Positions 27,251 to 36,217 of a stretch of 64,000 bases of DNA are shown here, in pieces. Under the pieces are notes generated by a model. It saw only the letters and a list, made by a program, of their open reading frames with translations, searched no databases and was not told where the DNA came from. Made by a program: the position numbers and the translations under genes. The number at the start of each line of letters is the position of its first letter. The stretch's first letter is position 1. The stretch covers positions 1 to 64,000 of the forward strand of contig ONAV01000020.1 of assembly GCA_900315925.1 (NCBI GenBank). Reading direction: 5' to 3'. This stretch comes from an uncultured Selenomonadales bacterium (GTDB taxonomy: Bacteria > Bacillota > Negativicutes > Acidaminococcales > Acidaminococcaceae).

Positions 27251-28699
27251 ATGACCGCGCCGGCGATGATTCTGACAAAAATGATTACGAAGATGCCGGT
27301 AGGAATCAGGACGACTCCGGCGACGATTACAATGATTACCAAGATGCCGATAATGGTCAGGGCGATGGGACCGAAGCGGAGGATCAAACTGACCCGTCTG
27401 AGGATACGCAAGGCGAGCCCGCAGCAGATAATATGACTATGGATACGCCCCCGGATAATATGACTGTTGATGAAAATGGGAACATCCACGTAACAACACC
27501 TGACGGGGAAAAAATGGTCTTCCCTCGTAATGAAGATGGTACGTTCAAAATACCATCCAAGACGGAAGAAGGGACAAATGTGGCTGATTCGGACTGGAAT
27601 GGGACAGCGACAAAAGAGGATGTTCAGTATATTGCCCAGTGGTATAAGGATAACGAGGATGCAATGCGTGCGGAACGGGCCGCGGAAGACGCACGGCGTC
27701 AGGCCGAACGGGACCTTCAGGCGGCGGATAATGCCAGATGGCGGGCAGAGCAACGGGAGATCGACAATCAAAAATCCTGGCTTACCAGGGAACTGGAGGA
27801 ACAAAAAAAGCGGGAGGAATTTGAATACAAACATTGGGAATATATTGAGAAGAAGCGCGAGGAATTCGCTCATGGTGATGAATCCCTCAGCGTAGAACAA
27901 TTGAAAAGAATCGTGAAAAAAGCCCGTTTAAAAAAGAATCAAGCCATAGACATGATAGAAGGCGGAGAAGCTGAACAGGAAGCAGCCATGTGGGATAACC
28001 GCCTGGTGACCGCTCAGGAAGTTAAATTCGTGGCAGACCAGGCGGTTAACGCCTATGGCATGCTGTCGGGTAACCAGTCGTTTTCCAACGCATACTCAGC
28101 CCTTACCAACTACACTGAAACTCTGACAGACGCATACAGGAATAATAAAAGCATGGGAAAAGCGTTTTTTAAAGCAACGGTAGACACCGGCCTGGATGTA
28201 TTTTCGAATAAGCTTGAGAGTCATGGCTGGAACATGACCGGCAACGCCTTTTCTAACGCTTACAAGCAGGTAAACGATAATCTTTATAATGGCCGTGATG
28301 CGTTTGAAGGAACCGATAAGGCAGCAGCTCTTGGCGGATTGATGGGCGGGGCCGCCCACGTTTCGAAATATCTGGGCAAGAAGAGTCATGGAACGGTTTT
28401 TGGCCGAGAGGTTGGCTTAGATGGATTTAAACCAGTGCTGAAACCGGACGTAGATGTTAACAGTACTAAACTGAAAACGGATTTTGATTCGGATACGAAT
28501 GGGATACGGGAGACGAACATCGCCGAACGGCGGATGGGAGAAGGTTTGACCAAGTCGAAACTGAACACGGATGGGGATGTGCCCAATACGAAGCTGAACA
28601 CGGATGGAGAGACAGGTGGAATTGGAAGGCAGAATGCTACGGATGTTCAGTCGGGTAAGACGAACTTAGGACAGGAGCCTGAAGTAGCCAAGCAGGGAA

Positions 28700-28910
28700 T
28701 GAATGCAGGTGAACCTACCGGCAGAACGAATGCAGGTGAACCTACCGGCAGAACGAATGCAGGTGAACCTACCGGCAGAACGAATGCAGGTGAACCTACC
28801 CTACGGGCAGAACGAATGCAGGTGAACCTACGGGCAGAACGAATGCAGGTGAACCTACCGGCAGAACGAATGCAGGTGAACCTACCGGCAGAACGAATGC
28901 GGGTGAGGCT
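28700..28910 (+). repeat. 27-bp coding repeat array carrying the frameshift
   Basis: About seven to eight units encoding NAGEPTGRT. Each unit is 27 bp; the unit at the lesion is 32 bp because CCTAC is duplicated (junction 28796-28805). Confidence 0.85.
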
Positions 28911-30221
28911 ACCGGAAGTTCCAACAAATCGAAAACAGGTGGCACGGAGTCCAAGAATCAGTCGTCTGCTTCCGATGCTGCGAACAGGGCGCAGGCCAAC
29001 GAAGACTGGCAGGGTAGCGTGGCCATGAACAAGGTGCGTAAGCTGCATAAAATCAGTCAGAAGCTGGATGCGATGGAGAAAGCGAACCCCAAAACGTACC
29101 AGAACGATCCCGAATACCAGAAGCTGTCTCAGGAGTTTGATGTCCAGGCCAGGGAAGTACGCGAAAATAAACTTTCTGTTGACCGCATGAATGCACTGCA
29201 AGGCAAGACGGGTACTGATTTGCGGAAACGCTACAATAAGTCGGATATTGAGTACGAGAAAAAGGTACTCGAATACCGTAATGAATCCATCGCGGAAGAA
29301 TACGGGCTGAAAACAGACCAGATTGGTGATTACAATGTGACCTCCAACAAGATTGCGGAGAAACTCTCAGGCGGCAAAGCTTCTCACGATACGGATACTT
29401 CCCCATACGTGAAGGTTAACACCGGAACAGGCAAAAACGCGAAGGTTGATTTCACGCAGGTTGACGGGGACCATCATCTGGCCAGGGCCATCTATAAGGC
29501 AGAACACGGCAGGTATCCGCAGACAGCAGCGGAATATGACGAGGCGTTGCGGTTGAAAGAGTTGCGCGACTTTACGAATGTGAGCACGCGGCCCAGCGAT
29601 ACCCACGAACTCCACCATAATCCGGATGCCTATGTGGGAAGCGGCAAGGGCGATGTGAATAAAGTATTGCATCCTGAGACATATGGGACGCCGGAGAAAG
29701 GCACGGGGATACTCAACAAACAGACCGCAATCCACAAGCAGGAGTTGTCGCTGAATCGGCATCACGAGCAATATGCCGAGGCCCAGCAACTACGGCAAAA
29801 ATTAAACACGGATAAAACACTGAGCGCTGCCGAAAAGACAGCGATGGGTAAGAAAATCGCTGATTTGGAGTCCCAGTCGGCCAGCAACCATTACGAAAGC
29901 GTACGTACGACAGCCAAAGAGTTTAACATAATCAAGAACATAAACGATGTGAACATAAAGAATGGACTGGGGGATGGCCTGAGCAAGGAGGCCAAGCAAA
30001 TCGGCAGATGGGCCAATCAGGTGGCAGAAGGCAGGTTAGAAGTTGAGACCTACAAGCAACTTGTAACAAAACTGTGCGGCTCAGAGGAGAATGCGCTGAA
30101 AATTGTAGCGGATGGTTTCAGGACTACCAATAAGTAAACAGAAGAGTCTGTTTGTTATACGAACGCAATGAATGAAAAAGGAGTGTAGAGATATTTAGTT
30201 TGACGGAACGAGGTATGAGTT

Positions 30222-31346
30222 ATGCATTGTAAACATTGTTTCCGGCAGTTGCCGGACGGGGCGCGCTTTTGCAAGTATTGCGGACAACCGGTAGCAGCAC
30301 AGCCGCAGCCCGGACAAAACCAAAAGAGGAATCCTCAGCCGCAAAATTATCCGCAGCAAGGAGGAAGGCAACAATATCCGCAACAGAACAGAGGACAGCA
30401 GGGTTATGTGCAGCCACAACAGGGCTATCCACAACAACAGGGCTATCCCGAGCAGACTTATCCGCAACAGGGATATGGGCAGCAGCAGGGTTATCCTCAC
30501 CAGGGATATGACCAACAAGGTTACTCTCAGCAGGGATATGGTCAACAGCAAGGATATCCCCAGCAAGCTTATCCTCAACAAGGCTATCCTCAACAAGGAT
30601 ATGCGCAACAACAAAACTATCAGCAACAGGGTTATGGACAACCACCTGCCGGGGAAAACGTGCCGCCCAGGAAACTGTCCCTGATGGCGCAGATCAAGGC
30701 AGGCGTGATGGACATCATCCGTCATCCGGCCAAATTGTTGCCGACCATTATTTTGTCGGTGATCTGGATGGTGATTTCCTACCTGATGGCCATGGGCAAA
30801 GACACGGCCGTGGTTAAGTGGATTAATACACTGACCTATGCCAGCGGCGGTATGTATGGCGGATCGTTGGGCGCGGCCGGCATTGTTCTGTCATTGTGGG
30901 CAGGCAAGAACCCGTTTGCCAGGGACGCGAACGGGCAAAGCCTCATGACCAAGGCCACCAATAAAGGAATGGCAAAAGTCGCCCCGTTCGTCATCGGACT
31001 GGGTGTGAGCCTTGTGCTGTATTATTTCTTCAACGTGACCAGCAGCACCAACAACGTAATGGTGGGTGTGATGGCGGCCATCGGTACTATTCAGGCGGCC
31101 CAGAGCAGCCACGGTATCATCTTTTCCACCGTGTTGTTTATCATTGAAAAAGTTTCCGGCGGACGTACGCCGTCCAGCAGTGCGGTGCGCAACAGCCTGA
31201 TGGGCGCCACCGCCGGTTTTGCGATTTGCGTGCCGCTGACTTACCTGCGTCAGCCGCTGATGATCGTGGCGGCGGGCAGCGCCGTATTGCTGCTGGGTAT
31301 TTTGCTGGCGGTACTGGGCCAGCAGAAAAAGCCGGCGCAGGCGTAA
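30222..31346 (+). CDS. Zinc-ribbon / YPQQGY-repeat / multi-spanning membrane protein, copy A (intact)
   Basis: A 374-aa protein. An N-terminal zinc ribbon ([19 protein letters not shown]) is followed by about 115 residues of Q/Y/P/G repeats ([11 protein letters not shown]). From about residue 145 comes a conserved membrane domain: an amphipathic entry ([23 protein letters not shown]) and five hydrophobic segments including [36 protein letters not shown] and [22 protein letters not shown]. The prion-like YPQQGY linker resembles low-complexity linkers that favour condensation (inference). It follows giant gene A by 84 bases, and the same order is seen in copy B (48642), so the two proteins probably work together. 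Start ATG 30222 gives the ribbon at once. Confidence 0.82.
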   Translation: MHCKHCFRQLPDGARFCKYCGQPVAAQPQPGQNQKRNPQPQNYPQQGGRQQYPQQNRGQQGYVQPQQGYPQQQGYPEQTYPQQGYGQQQGYPHQGYDQQGYSQQGYGQQQGYPQQAYPQQGYPQQGYAQQQNYQQQGYGQPPAGENVPPRKLSLMAQIKAGVMDIIRHPAKLLPTIILSVIWMVISYLMAMGKDTAVVKWINTLTYASGGMYGGSLGAAGIVLSLWAGKNPFARDANGQSLMTKATNKGMAKVAPFVIGLGVSLVLYYFFNVTSSTNNVMVGVMAAIGTIQAAQSSHGIIFSTVLFIIEKVSGGRTPSSSAVRNSLMGATAGFAICVPLTYLRQPLMIVAAGSAVLLLGILLAVLGQQKKPAQA

Positions 31347-31409
31347 AGAAATCCTTTCTGGATGGGGAGCTTGTCACGAAAAGAATACCATCAGAGGAGA
31401 GTTCGTACG

Positions 31410-31499
31410 ATGAAAAAATATCTTTCCGTTTTGCTGGCTTTGTTTGTATTTGTGTCAGCGCTGCCTGCCCGTGACTGTGCAGCAGGAGGTACTGTATGA
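31410..31499 (+). CDS. 29-aa signal-peptide-like leader ORF
   Basis: MKKYLSVLLALFVFVSALP then ARDCAAGGTV and stop. It has its own GAGGAG and is the same signal peptide that begins the 24063, 33612 and 43758 proteins, but without a mature domain. Its stop overlaps the next start (ATGA at 31496-31499), so it may couple translation of the downstream membrane gene. It is most likely the remnant of a deleted family member. Confidence 0.5.
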   Translation: MKKYLSVLLALFVFVSALPARDCAAGGTV

Positions 31500-32131
31500 C
31501 TGAGCAGCCTGTTTACGAAAGCGAAAACATAACCATGTGCACCGACGGCAAGTACCGCTGGGTGTACGAGCTGAATCTGTATAAAAATCCGGCAATCATC
31601 AAAGAAGTCGGGCGGGTAATGCTCATCAGTTTAGTGATTGTGCTAGTGCTAATATCTGGTTTTCAAATCATAGACGGTATAGGCACTTTAGCGGAAAGGC
31701 TATTGTTCGTTGCGGAGTTGGCGGGTATTTTAATTGTGATCCTGGTGGTTATCACGATCCTGGGCTACCTGCTGTATTCCTATATGATGGGCGGAACCTA
31801 CTGCGCGTTGTTCGAGATGGATGAAAACGGCGTCTGTAACAAGGCCCAGGAAAAGCACATCAAGAAAGCGGAACTGATCAGCGCGATAACCGTAATTGCG
31901 GGTTTAGCCGGCGGCAGGCCTGGCGTGGTAGGCACAGGCATGCTGGCATCGGCGCGTACTTCCATGTACACCAGCTTCGACAGTGTAAAGGAACTGGAAA
32001 TTTTGCCGAAGCAGCACCTGATCCGTCTGAACGGGACATTAGATCGAAACCAGGTGTATGCGGAAGAGGAAGACTTTGCGTTTGTGGCGGATTTTATTCG
32101 AGCGCGCTGCCGTAATGCAAAGGTGATATGA
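31496..32131 (+). CDS. Two-TM membrane protein of unknown function
   Basis: A 211-aa protein with a short N-terminal cytoplasmic part, two membrane helices (about 41-60, VMLISLVIVLVLISGF, and about 73-97, VAELAGILIVILVVITILGYLL) and a C-terminal domain of about 110 residues (YCALFEMDENGVCNKAQEKHIKKAELISAITVIAGLAGG..., SVKELEILPKQHLIRLNGTLDRNQVYAEEEDFAFVADFI). The domain's strand pattern is like a PH-type fold. AGGAGG sits 7 bases before the ATG. It follows the leader ORF by an ATGA overlap and precedes a DUF805 gene, suggesting one transcript with cassette A. Confidence 0.7.
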   Translation: MTEQPVYESENITMCTDGKYRWVYELNLYKNPAIIKEVGRVMLISLVIVLVLISGFQIIDGIGTLAERLLFVAELAGILIVILVVITILGYLLYSYMMGGTYCALFEMDENGVCNKAQEKHIKKAELISAITVIAGLAGGRPGVVGTGMLASARTSMYTSFDSVKELEILPKQHLIRLNGTLDRNQVYAEEEDFAFVADFIRARCRNAKVI

Positions 32132-32190
32132 TTATGAGCGAACATTTAATGTATGCTTTTGGCAATTGAGGAGAAAACGGTACAGGTAAT

Positions 32191-32571
32191 ATGAGTGGGG
32201 AAAAATATGTGCCGGATAGCAGTTTGCAGTCAGTCTTTCTGCGCTGTGATAACCGTTTGAATAGAAAGCGCTATATATTGCGCTGTCTTACAGTTTCCGT
32301 GGTAGTTTCGGCGGGTATGGTTGGTCTTGCTCTTATTGCTGACAGGCTTTCCGGTTCAGCAATTACTGCAGCGGCAGTGTTGCTTTGGCTGATAGCCTTT
32401 ATTCCGGGCCTCCTGCTTACGATACGCCGGCTCCATGATTTGGATAAACCGTCCTGGTGGTGTATCGGTATGTTTATCCCAATAGTAAATTTTCTGCTGT
32501 TGTTTTTCCTTCTTTTTTATAGAGGCACTAAGGGTCCTAACCGATATGGGCCTGATCCGTTGGACATTTGA
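32191..32571 (+). CDS. DUF805 family membrane protein
   Basis: A 126-aa protein with the DUF805 signature: N-terminal CDNRLNRKRYI, two to three membrane helices, the RRLHDLDKPSWW motif and the C-terminal GPNRYGPDPLD. Members are small inner-membrane proteins of unknown role. GTACAGGTAAT gives only a weak ribosome site. It ends 50 bases before a terminator and is probably the last gene of the cassette A transcript. Confidence 0.85.
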   Translation: MSGEKYVPDSSLQSVFLRCDNRLNRKRYILRCLTVSVVVSAGMVGLALIADRLSGSAITAAAVLLWLIAFIPGLLLTIRRLHDLDKPSWWCIGMFIPIVNFLLLFFLLFYRGTKGPNRYGPDPLDI

Positions 32572-32622
32572 AAAAGTGGATCTGAGTAAAAACGAATGAG
32601 TGTTATATTATGCATTGTTTCC

Positions 32623-32658
32623 ACTGCGGTCTGTCAGTAATGGAAGGCCGCAGTTTTT
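32623..32658 (+). terminator. Repeated-family terminator, copy 1
   Basis: Stem ACTGCGG / CCGCAGT with an inner CT/AG extension and TTTTT. The hairpin plus flanking GAGTGTTATATTATGCATTG is nearly identical at 49842-49877; the hairpin alone recurs at 43572 and 51270. Confidence 0.85.
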
Positions 32659-32693
32659 ATAGAATAACGGCTCCAGAATTTCTGAACGAAAGG

Positions 32694-32738
32694 TTTACAT
32701 TATTTTTTCAACATGATACAATATGTACAAAACGTACA
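32694..32738 (+). promoter_or_regulatory. Promoter and operator of the HicB/HicA-like pair
   Basis: TTTACA (32694-32699), 17-base spacer, TACAAT (32717-32722), then the dyad TGTAC-aaaac-GTACA (32724-32738) at the expected transcription start. The position fits autorepression by the antitoxin. Confidence 0.6.
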
Positions 32739-32761
32739 CAGTGTATTTCAGGAGGTAAATT

Positions 32762-33199
32762 ATGATAGCAGTGGAACAGTTGAGCCGTTCGTCTACTGAA
32801 GTTCGTAAGGAATGGAGCAGTACGATTGACGCCACGGTACGGGTGCGGCCGCAGTTCGTGCAACGCACGCATGACAATATAACGATGCTGAATACGGTTA
32901 TGCTTGCGGAGCTTATGGGCAGCTACAAAATACATGCTGCTTTATATCGGGAACCGGACGGGTCGTATACCGCTTCTGTAGATGAAATCGACGTAATAGA
33001 GAACGGAAAAACCAAAGACGAGTGCCTGGACAACCTTCTTACCGCATTGAAAGAGTATGCCCGCGATTATTATGAAGAGTTTGACTATTGGTCTGCAGCG
33101 CCAAATCGTCGGGCGCATCTGCCATATGTGATTAAGATTCTGACCACGCCAGATGCAATGATGCGGAGGGATATCCTATGCCACGATGGAAAGAATTGA
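32762..33199 (+). CDS. PHD-like/HicB-like antitoxin
   Basis: A 145-aa protein with two parts. Residues about 6-60 (SRSSTEVRKEWSSTIDATVRVRPQFVQRTHDNI) resemble the PHD/YefM-type DNA-binding antitoxin fold. Residues about 60-110 (YKIHAALYREPDGSYTASVDEIDVIENGKTKDECLDNLLTALKEYARDYYEEF) are a HicB-like partially degenerated RNase-H fold. AGGAGG lies 6 bases before the ATG. The end overlaps the HicA-like gene by 22 bases, so the pair is translationally coupled. The antitoxin comes first, opposite to classical hicAB. Likely neutralises the next gene's product and represses the promoter. Confidence 0.75.
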   Translation: MIAVEQLSRSSTEVRKEWSSTIDATVRVRPQFVQRTHDNITMLNTVMLAELMGSYKIHAALYREPDGSYTASVDEIDVIENGKTKDECLDNLLTALKEYARDYYEEFDYWSAAPNRRAHLPYVIKILTTPDAMMRRDILCHDGKN

Positions 33200-33396
33200 A
33201 GCGCTTTTGCGAGCGGGACGGCTGGGAACTGTACAAAGATACTGACCATTACTACTATCGCAAGTTATTGCCGGATGGAACAGTGTTGCGTACAAAAGTG
33301 TCCAGGGGCAGTGGGGAAATCCGTCCGCATATGTGGCAGGAGATACTGAAAAAGCAGCTGAAAGTCACGCAGGAATATTTTAATAGCAAGATTTAG
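33178..33396 (+). CDS. HicA-like mRNA interferase toxin
   Basis: A 72-aa basic protein. The pattern KELKRFCERDGWELYKDTDHYYYRKLLPDG...VLRTKVSRGSGEIRPHMWQEILKKQL matches the HicA double-stranded-RNA-binding-like fold: N-terminal helix, Gly-Trp turn, strand pair with His at the DHYYY position, C-terminal helix. The usual catalytic His of HicA (GSHH) is represented by D-T-D-H here. It would cleave mRNA when free of the upstream antitoxin. Confidence 0.75.
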   Translation: MPRWKELKRFCERDGWELYKDTDHYYYRKLLPDGTVLRTKVSRGSGEIRPHMWQEILKKQLKVTQEYFNSKI

Positions 33397-33446
33397 TTTA
33401 AATCGCTGTTAAATTTATACATACTAATAAACCGTTATACTGCCGC

Positions 33447-33470
33447 CCACAGGGGAACCTGTGGCTTTTT
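33447..33470 (+). terminator. Rho-independent terminator after the TA pair
   Basis: Stem CCACAGG / CCTGTGG, 4-base loop, then CTTTTT. Confidence 0.8.
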
Positions 33471-33640
33471 CTTTTATACCACTAAATAGTTTCCAATTTA
33501 TAAACAATTATTTTGTTTTTTTGTATTATAATTTAAATGGGGAATAATATGCAGTTGGTTGTTTTTCCCTTTGATACTAAAAAATGCATATCACCGGAGG
33601 TGGCGTGTGCGATGAAAAAATATATTTCCGTTTTGCTGGC
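33463..33640 (+). repeat. Promoter-signal-peptide direct repeat, copy 1
   Basis: About 175 bp nearly identical to 43612-43783. It runs from TTTTCTTTTATA through TATAAT (33527-33532), the conserved CACCGGAGGTGGCGTG ribosome-site context and the first ten codons MKKYISVLLA. The two copies are 10.15 kb apart in the same orientation and drive different genes. Confidence 0.85.
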
Positions 33641-35588
33641 GGTTTTTGTGTTTGTGCTGGGGATGATGACACGGAATTGTTTCGCAGCAGGTGTGACACG
33701 GCATAAAGTTACGGATTTTGACGGAGTCGTTACCGTTATGGAATTACCGGGATTAGATCTGCAATACTATGCAAAATACAATAAAGATATACAGGCACTG
33801 AAAAAAGATTTGGTGCCGGCATCTTCTCTCTCTAGGCAAATTATAGCAATTTCTAAACCTCAACGAATACTTGCAAAAGCAAAACCAGGAACAGTTATAC
33901 ATGTAAAGCCCATTGAATCCAATTTTAGTAGTAAACATAATGGTGATGTTCCGTGTATTTATTTTGGAAGGAGATCTTTTACAATCAACGGCAGAACGTT
34001 TTCGCTTATTACCCCAAATGACGGAGAAGACAATTTTTTGCCCATTTGCCCGCCATTTGACGGACGGCCGGCAGAAGGTTTCAGATTAGTTATTCCTAAG
34101 AATGCGGATATGGTTTGCGCTCACTGGCGCAACGCGCCATCATTTAATTCCATGGAAAAACTGAAAAAATATAAAGCGTTAAATAGTTTTGTCAGAACGG
34201 AATACTACATCTTCACGTCTGACGAAGCATTTAAAAAGGCCTACAAAATCTGGACAGGAAAAACCATTACCGGTCCGATCAGTTCATCGTCTACTACAAA
34301 GAAAGAATCGGCCAAGACAACTACGAATCAGAATAAAAACAACTCAAAATCAACAGTTCAACCGAAACAAAGCGAAGATGATTCTGACGGTCTGGGAACG
34401 ATCGGAATGGTTGGCGCGGGAATAGCCGCGGCAGGAGCGATTGGTTTCGGTGCGAGCCGAATCCTGGGCGGAGGAGGCGGTGGTTCGGGTGCAGGCACAG
34501 CGGAACCGGTGCCTCAGGAACCGGAAACCTTTGTGTACAAGGATCCGGCGACCGGGGCTGAGACCCTGTATGAAAAGGATCCGAATACCGGGGAGTGGTT
34601 CGACCCGAGTACGGGCGCCATTACCGATCCAAGCAAACTGGAAGATTATTCGCGGCAACGCATGCAAGACAGAACATGGATGAACGGTCAGATGGAGAAT
34701 ATGCGAGACCGAAAAACCGACGTAGACCGTGCCTGGCAGAAACAGGATCAGGAATCGGCCAAAGAGATGCAGAAGAAGTTTGAGGAAATCGATCGTCAGG
34801 GAGCGAAGGATAAGGCGGCCATCCGTTCCGGCACCTACGGTATGAGTGATGCGCAACGTACTGAATACCTGAATAAGCGGCAGGAAGACTATGTGTCGAA
34901 ACAGGCTGCGGCGCACCGGACCGCCGAAAACTGGGACCGGGCGGTAACCGTGGCGGAAGGTACCGGGAAACTGGCAGATATTGGCATGGATATCGCTGCT
35001 ACGTATGGAAAAGTTGTGGATGGCGGTCTTGTAACCGGTCGTATTGCAGATGGTTATACGTTACTGAAAAATATGGCCGGAAGCGGTGCCGATGCCTATT
35101 CCAAAGGAAACAGCGTTGTAGGCGGTATGACCAAAGGATTCGTAGACGGACTCGTCGACGTTGCTCAGAATAATGCGAATACAAAAATACAAAAGGTTGC
35201 GGCGTTTGTCGGCGGCGACGCTTTTAAGGCTGGCCTTGAGTCAGGGCTGAAAGGAGAAAGTGCCGCAACAGTATTAAAAAAATCTTTTAAGGGCGGACTG
35301 AAAGGCGGCGCAAAACTTACCATTCAGGAAATCGGAAATAATCTTGAAAATAAAATTCAGACAAGCAAAACAGACAGCTTGAAGAACGCATATGATCATG
35401 CAAGAGAAATAAGGAAAGATTTTAGCAAGACGATTTCTCCCAAAAGTGTTGAAACTTTAAAGCAGATGAACCTGGAGAAACACCTGACTACTGTGAAAAA
35501 TGCAAATTATCAGTACTGGACAAATAACATTGGTAACGCGGTTACAAAAAACACAGTCCCGGATGCACTTTTTGGAGAAAATAATTAG
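33612..35588 (+). CDS. Signal-peptide-led membrane protein of the giant/zinc-ribbon cluster
   Basis: About 658 aa. The signal peptide (KKYISVLLAVFVFVLGMM, cleavage near CFAAG) leads an extracellular domain of about 200 residues paralogous to that of the 24063 protein (LDLQYYAKYNKDIQ, TEYYIFTSDEAFKKAYKIW). A Gly/Ala membrane helix follows (GMVGAGIAAAGAIGFGASRIL). Next is a repeat of the form Y-K/E-K-D-P-x-T-G (DPATGAETLYEKDPNTGEWFDPSTG as overlapping units), a charged coiled coil, and a helical C-terminal domain. That domain (DAYSKGNSVVGGMTKGFVDG) resembles a segment of both giant proteins (DAYRNNKSMGKAFFKATVDT). No zinc ribbon is present, but the next gene encodes one. ATG 33612 is preferred because GGAGG precedes it and the signal peptide begins there. 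Confidence 0.75.
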   Translation: MKKYISVLLAVFVFVLGMMTRNCFAAGVTRHKVTDFDGVVTVMELPGLDLQYYAKYNKDIQALKKDLVPASSLSRQIIAISKPQRILAKAKPGTVIHVKPIESNFSSKHNGDVPCIYFGRRSFTINGRTFSLITPNDGEDNFLPICPPFDGRPAEGFRLVIPKNADMVCAHWRNAPSFNSMEKLKKYKALNSFVRTEYYIFTSDEAFKKAYKIWTGKTITGPISSSSTTKKESAKTTTNQNKNNSKSTVQPKQSEDDSDGLGTIGMVGAGIAAAGAIGFGASRILGGGGGGSGAGTAEPVPQEPETFVYKDPATGAETLYEKDPNTGEWFDPSTGAITDPSKLEDYSRQRMQDRTWMNGQMENMRDRKTDVDRAWQKQDQESAKEMQKKFEEIDRQGAKDKAAIRSGTYGMSDAQRTEYLNKRQEDYVSKQAAAHRTAENWDRAVTVAEGTGKLADIGMDIAATYGKVVDGGLVTGRIADGYTLLKNMAGSGADAYSKGNSVVGGMTKGFVDGLVDVAQNNANTKIQKVAAFVGGDAFKAGLESGLKGESAATVLKKSFKGGLKGGAKLTIQEIGNNLENKIQTSKTDSLKNAYDHAREIRKDFSKTISPKSVETLKQMNLEKHLTTVKNANYQYWTNNIGNAVTKNTVPDALFGENN

Positions 35589-35639
35589 AAGAGAATTTAT
35601 TAATTATGTGAAAACGGCTTTGAACAGGAGAGTACGAAG

Positions 35640-36149
35640 ATGAAGATAGCGGCAAGTTTTAAGGATGCATTGCTGGTCGCAGAACAACATTGCCAGGAAT
35701 GGCTCTTTACGGGTAGCGGCAAAAGCTTCAAGTTGAGGGAATTGGAGGAAATCGCCGGCGAGTATGACGCAAAGACTCCGTTAGGAGAATTGGATTTTCT
35801 TGTCATAACGGATGATGGCTCCATCGGTTTGATGTACGCGTTTTGCGAGGAACCTTTATGGTATTTTGTATCGCCGGAGTTCGCTGTGGCGAATATCTTG
35901 AAGGAGGATCCGAGAAAGTACCTGGTACCGGCAGATGACAGTGCACAGATGGCAGGAAGAACCGGAGCGGCAATGGGAAATGTTGCAGGGGCCGTCGCAT
36001 TTTGTAAACAGTGTGGTGCGCCGTTACGAAGCGGCAGTCGTTTCTGTGAGAACTGCGGAGCAAAGAACGCGCCGGAGTTTTGCACGAACTGCGGTGCAAA
36101 ACTGAATCCTAACAGCAACTTCTGTAAAAATTGCGGAACGAGAGTGTGA
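35640..36149 (+). CDS. Small protein with two C-terminal zinc ribbons
   Basis: A 169-aa cytoplasmic protein. Residues 1-95 form an alpha/beta domain of unknown family (MKIAASFKDALLVAEQHCQEWLFTG, GELDFLVITDDGSIGLMYAF, EEPLWYFVSPEFAVANIL). The C-terminal 55 residues hold two zinc ribbons (FCKQCGAPLRSGSRFCENCG and FCTNCGAKLNPNSNFCKNCG), closely similar to those ending the 24063 protein. CAGGAGAG precedes the ATG by 11 bases. It follows the 33612 gene by 51 bases and is probably its partner, carrying the ribbons in trans. Confidence 0.75.
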   Translation: MKIAASFKDALLVAEQHCQEWLFTGSGKSFKLRELEEIAGEYDAKTPLGELDFLVITDDGSIGLMYAFCEEPLWYFVSPEFAVANILKEDPRKYLVPADDSAQMAGRTGAAMGNVAGAVAFCKQCGAPLRSGSRFCENCGAKNAPEFCTNCGAKLNPNSNFCKNCGTRV

Positions 36150-36167
36150 GGAATGAATTCAAATTTT

Positions 36168-36201
36168 ACCCTGATGCGCACATTACGCATCAGGGTTTTG
36201 C
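36168..36201. terminator. Bidirectional terminator between convergent genes
   Basis: Stem ACCCTGATGCG / CGCATCAGGGT with a 7-base loop. T-rich on the + side (TTTTGCTTTT) and A-rich on the other, serving the gene at 35640 and the minus-strand unit ending at 36218. Confidence 0.8.
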
Positions 36202-36217
36202 TTTTCGCGGTTTTGTT

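Larger units (their letters stand above)
25591..30137 (+). pseudogene. Giant repeat membrane protein, copy A, frameshifted near 28800
   Basis: Paralogue of the intact gene at 43758. Layout: signal/anchor (IGTAILTVLWVVLSLFAIPC), an extracellular beta domain starting VPKPEEISGEYHYY, KQEAERQ coiled repeats, a Gly/Ala zipper (GGAAGGAAGG), about ten GGYGPEE repeats, acidic DDSGEDQDESDEDF, DESDEDQ and RNDFDDS repeats, a coiled-coil domain, then NAGEPTGRT repeats of 27 bp. Inside that array a 5-bp duplication (CTACC at 28796-28800) shifts the frame; the first part ends at 29028. The last 350 residues continue in another frame to 30137 (VDFTQVDGDHHLARA, LHHxxYAEA-like). Removing 5 bp restores 1513 codons without a stop. 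The lesion lies in a slippage-prone repeat, so it may be reversible. Confidence 0.8.

Noticed and set aside
26350-27900. 516-codon open frame on the minus strand opposite the giant gene A repeats (and similar minus-strand frames at 46160-47419 and 44735-45422)
   Set aside because: They consist of perfect complements of the 21- and 33-bp repeats, have no ribosome site or independent domain, and arise because the repeat unit lacks stops on both strands.
29019-30137. Independent gene starting at the ATG at 29019
   Set aside because: No ribosome site, and the same residues are internal to the uninterrupted paralogue at 43758-48602, so it is the shifted 3' part of giant gene A.
25591-30137. Confirmed polymorphic toxin with immunity protein
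   Set aside because: The C-terminal domain is conserved between copies, whereas toxin tips usually vary, and the gene after it encodes a multi-spanning zinc-ribbon protein conserved in both cassettes, not a typical immunity protein.
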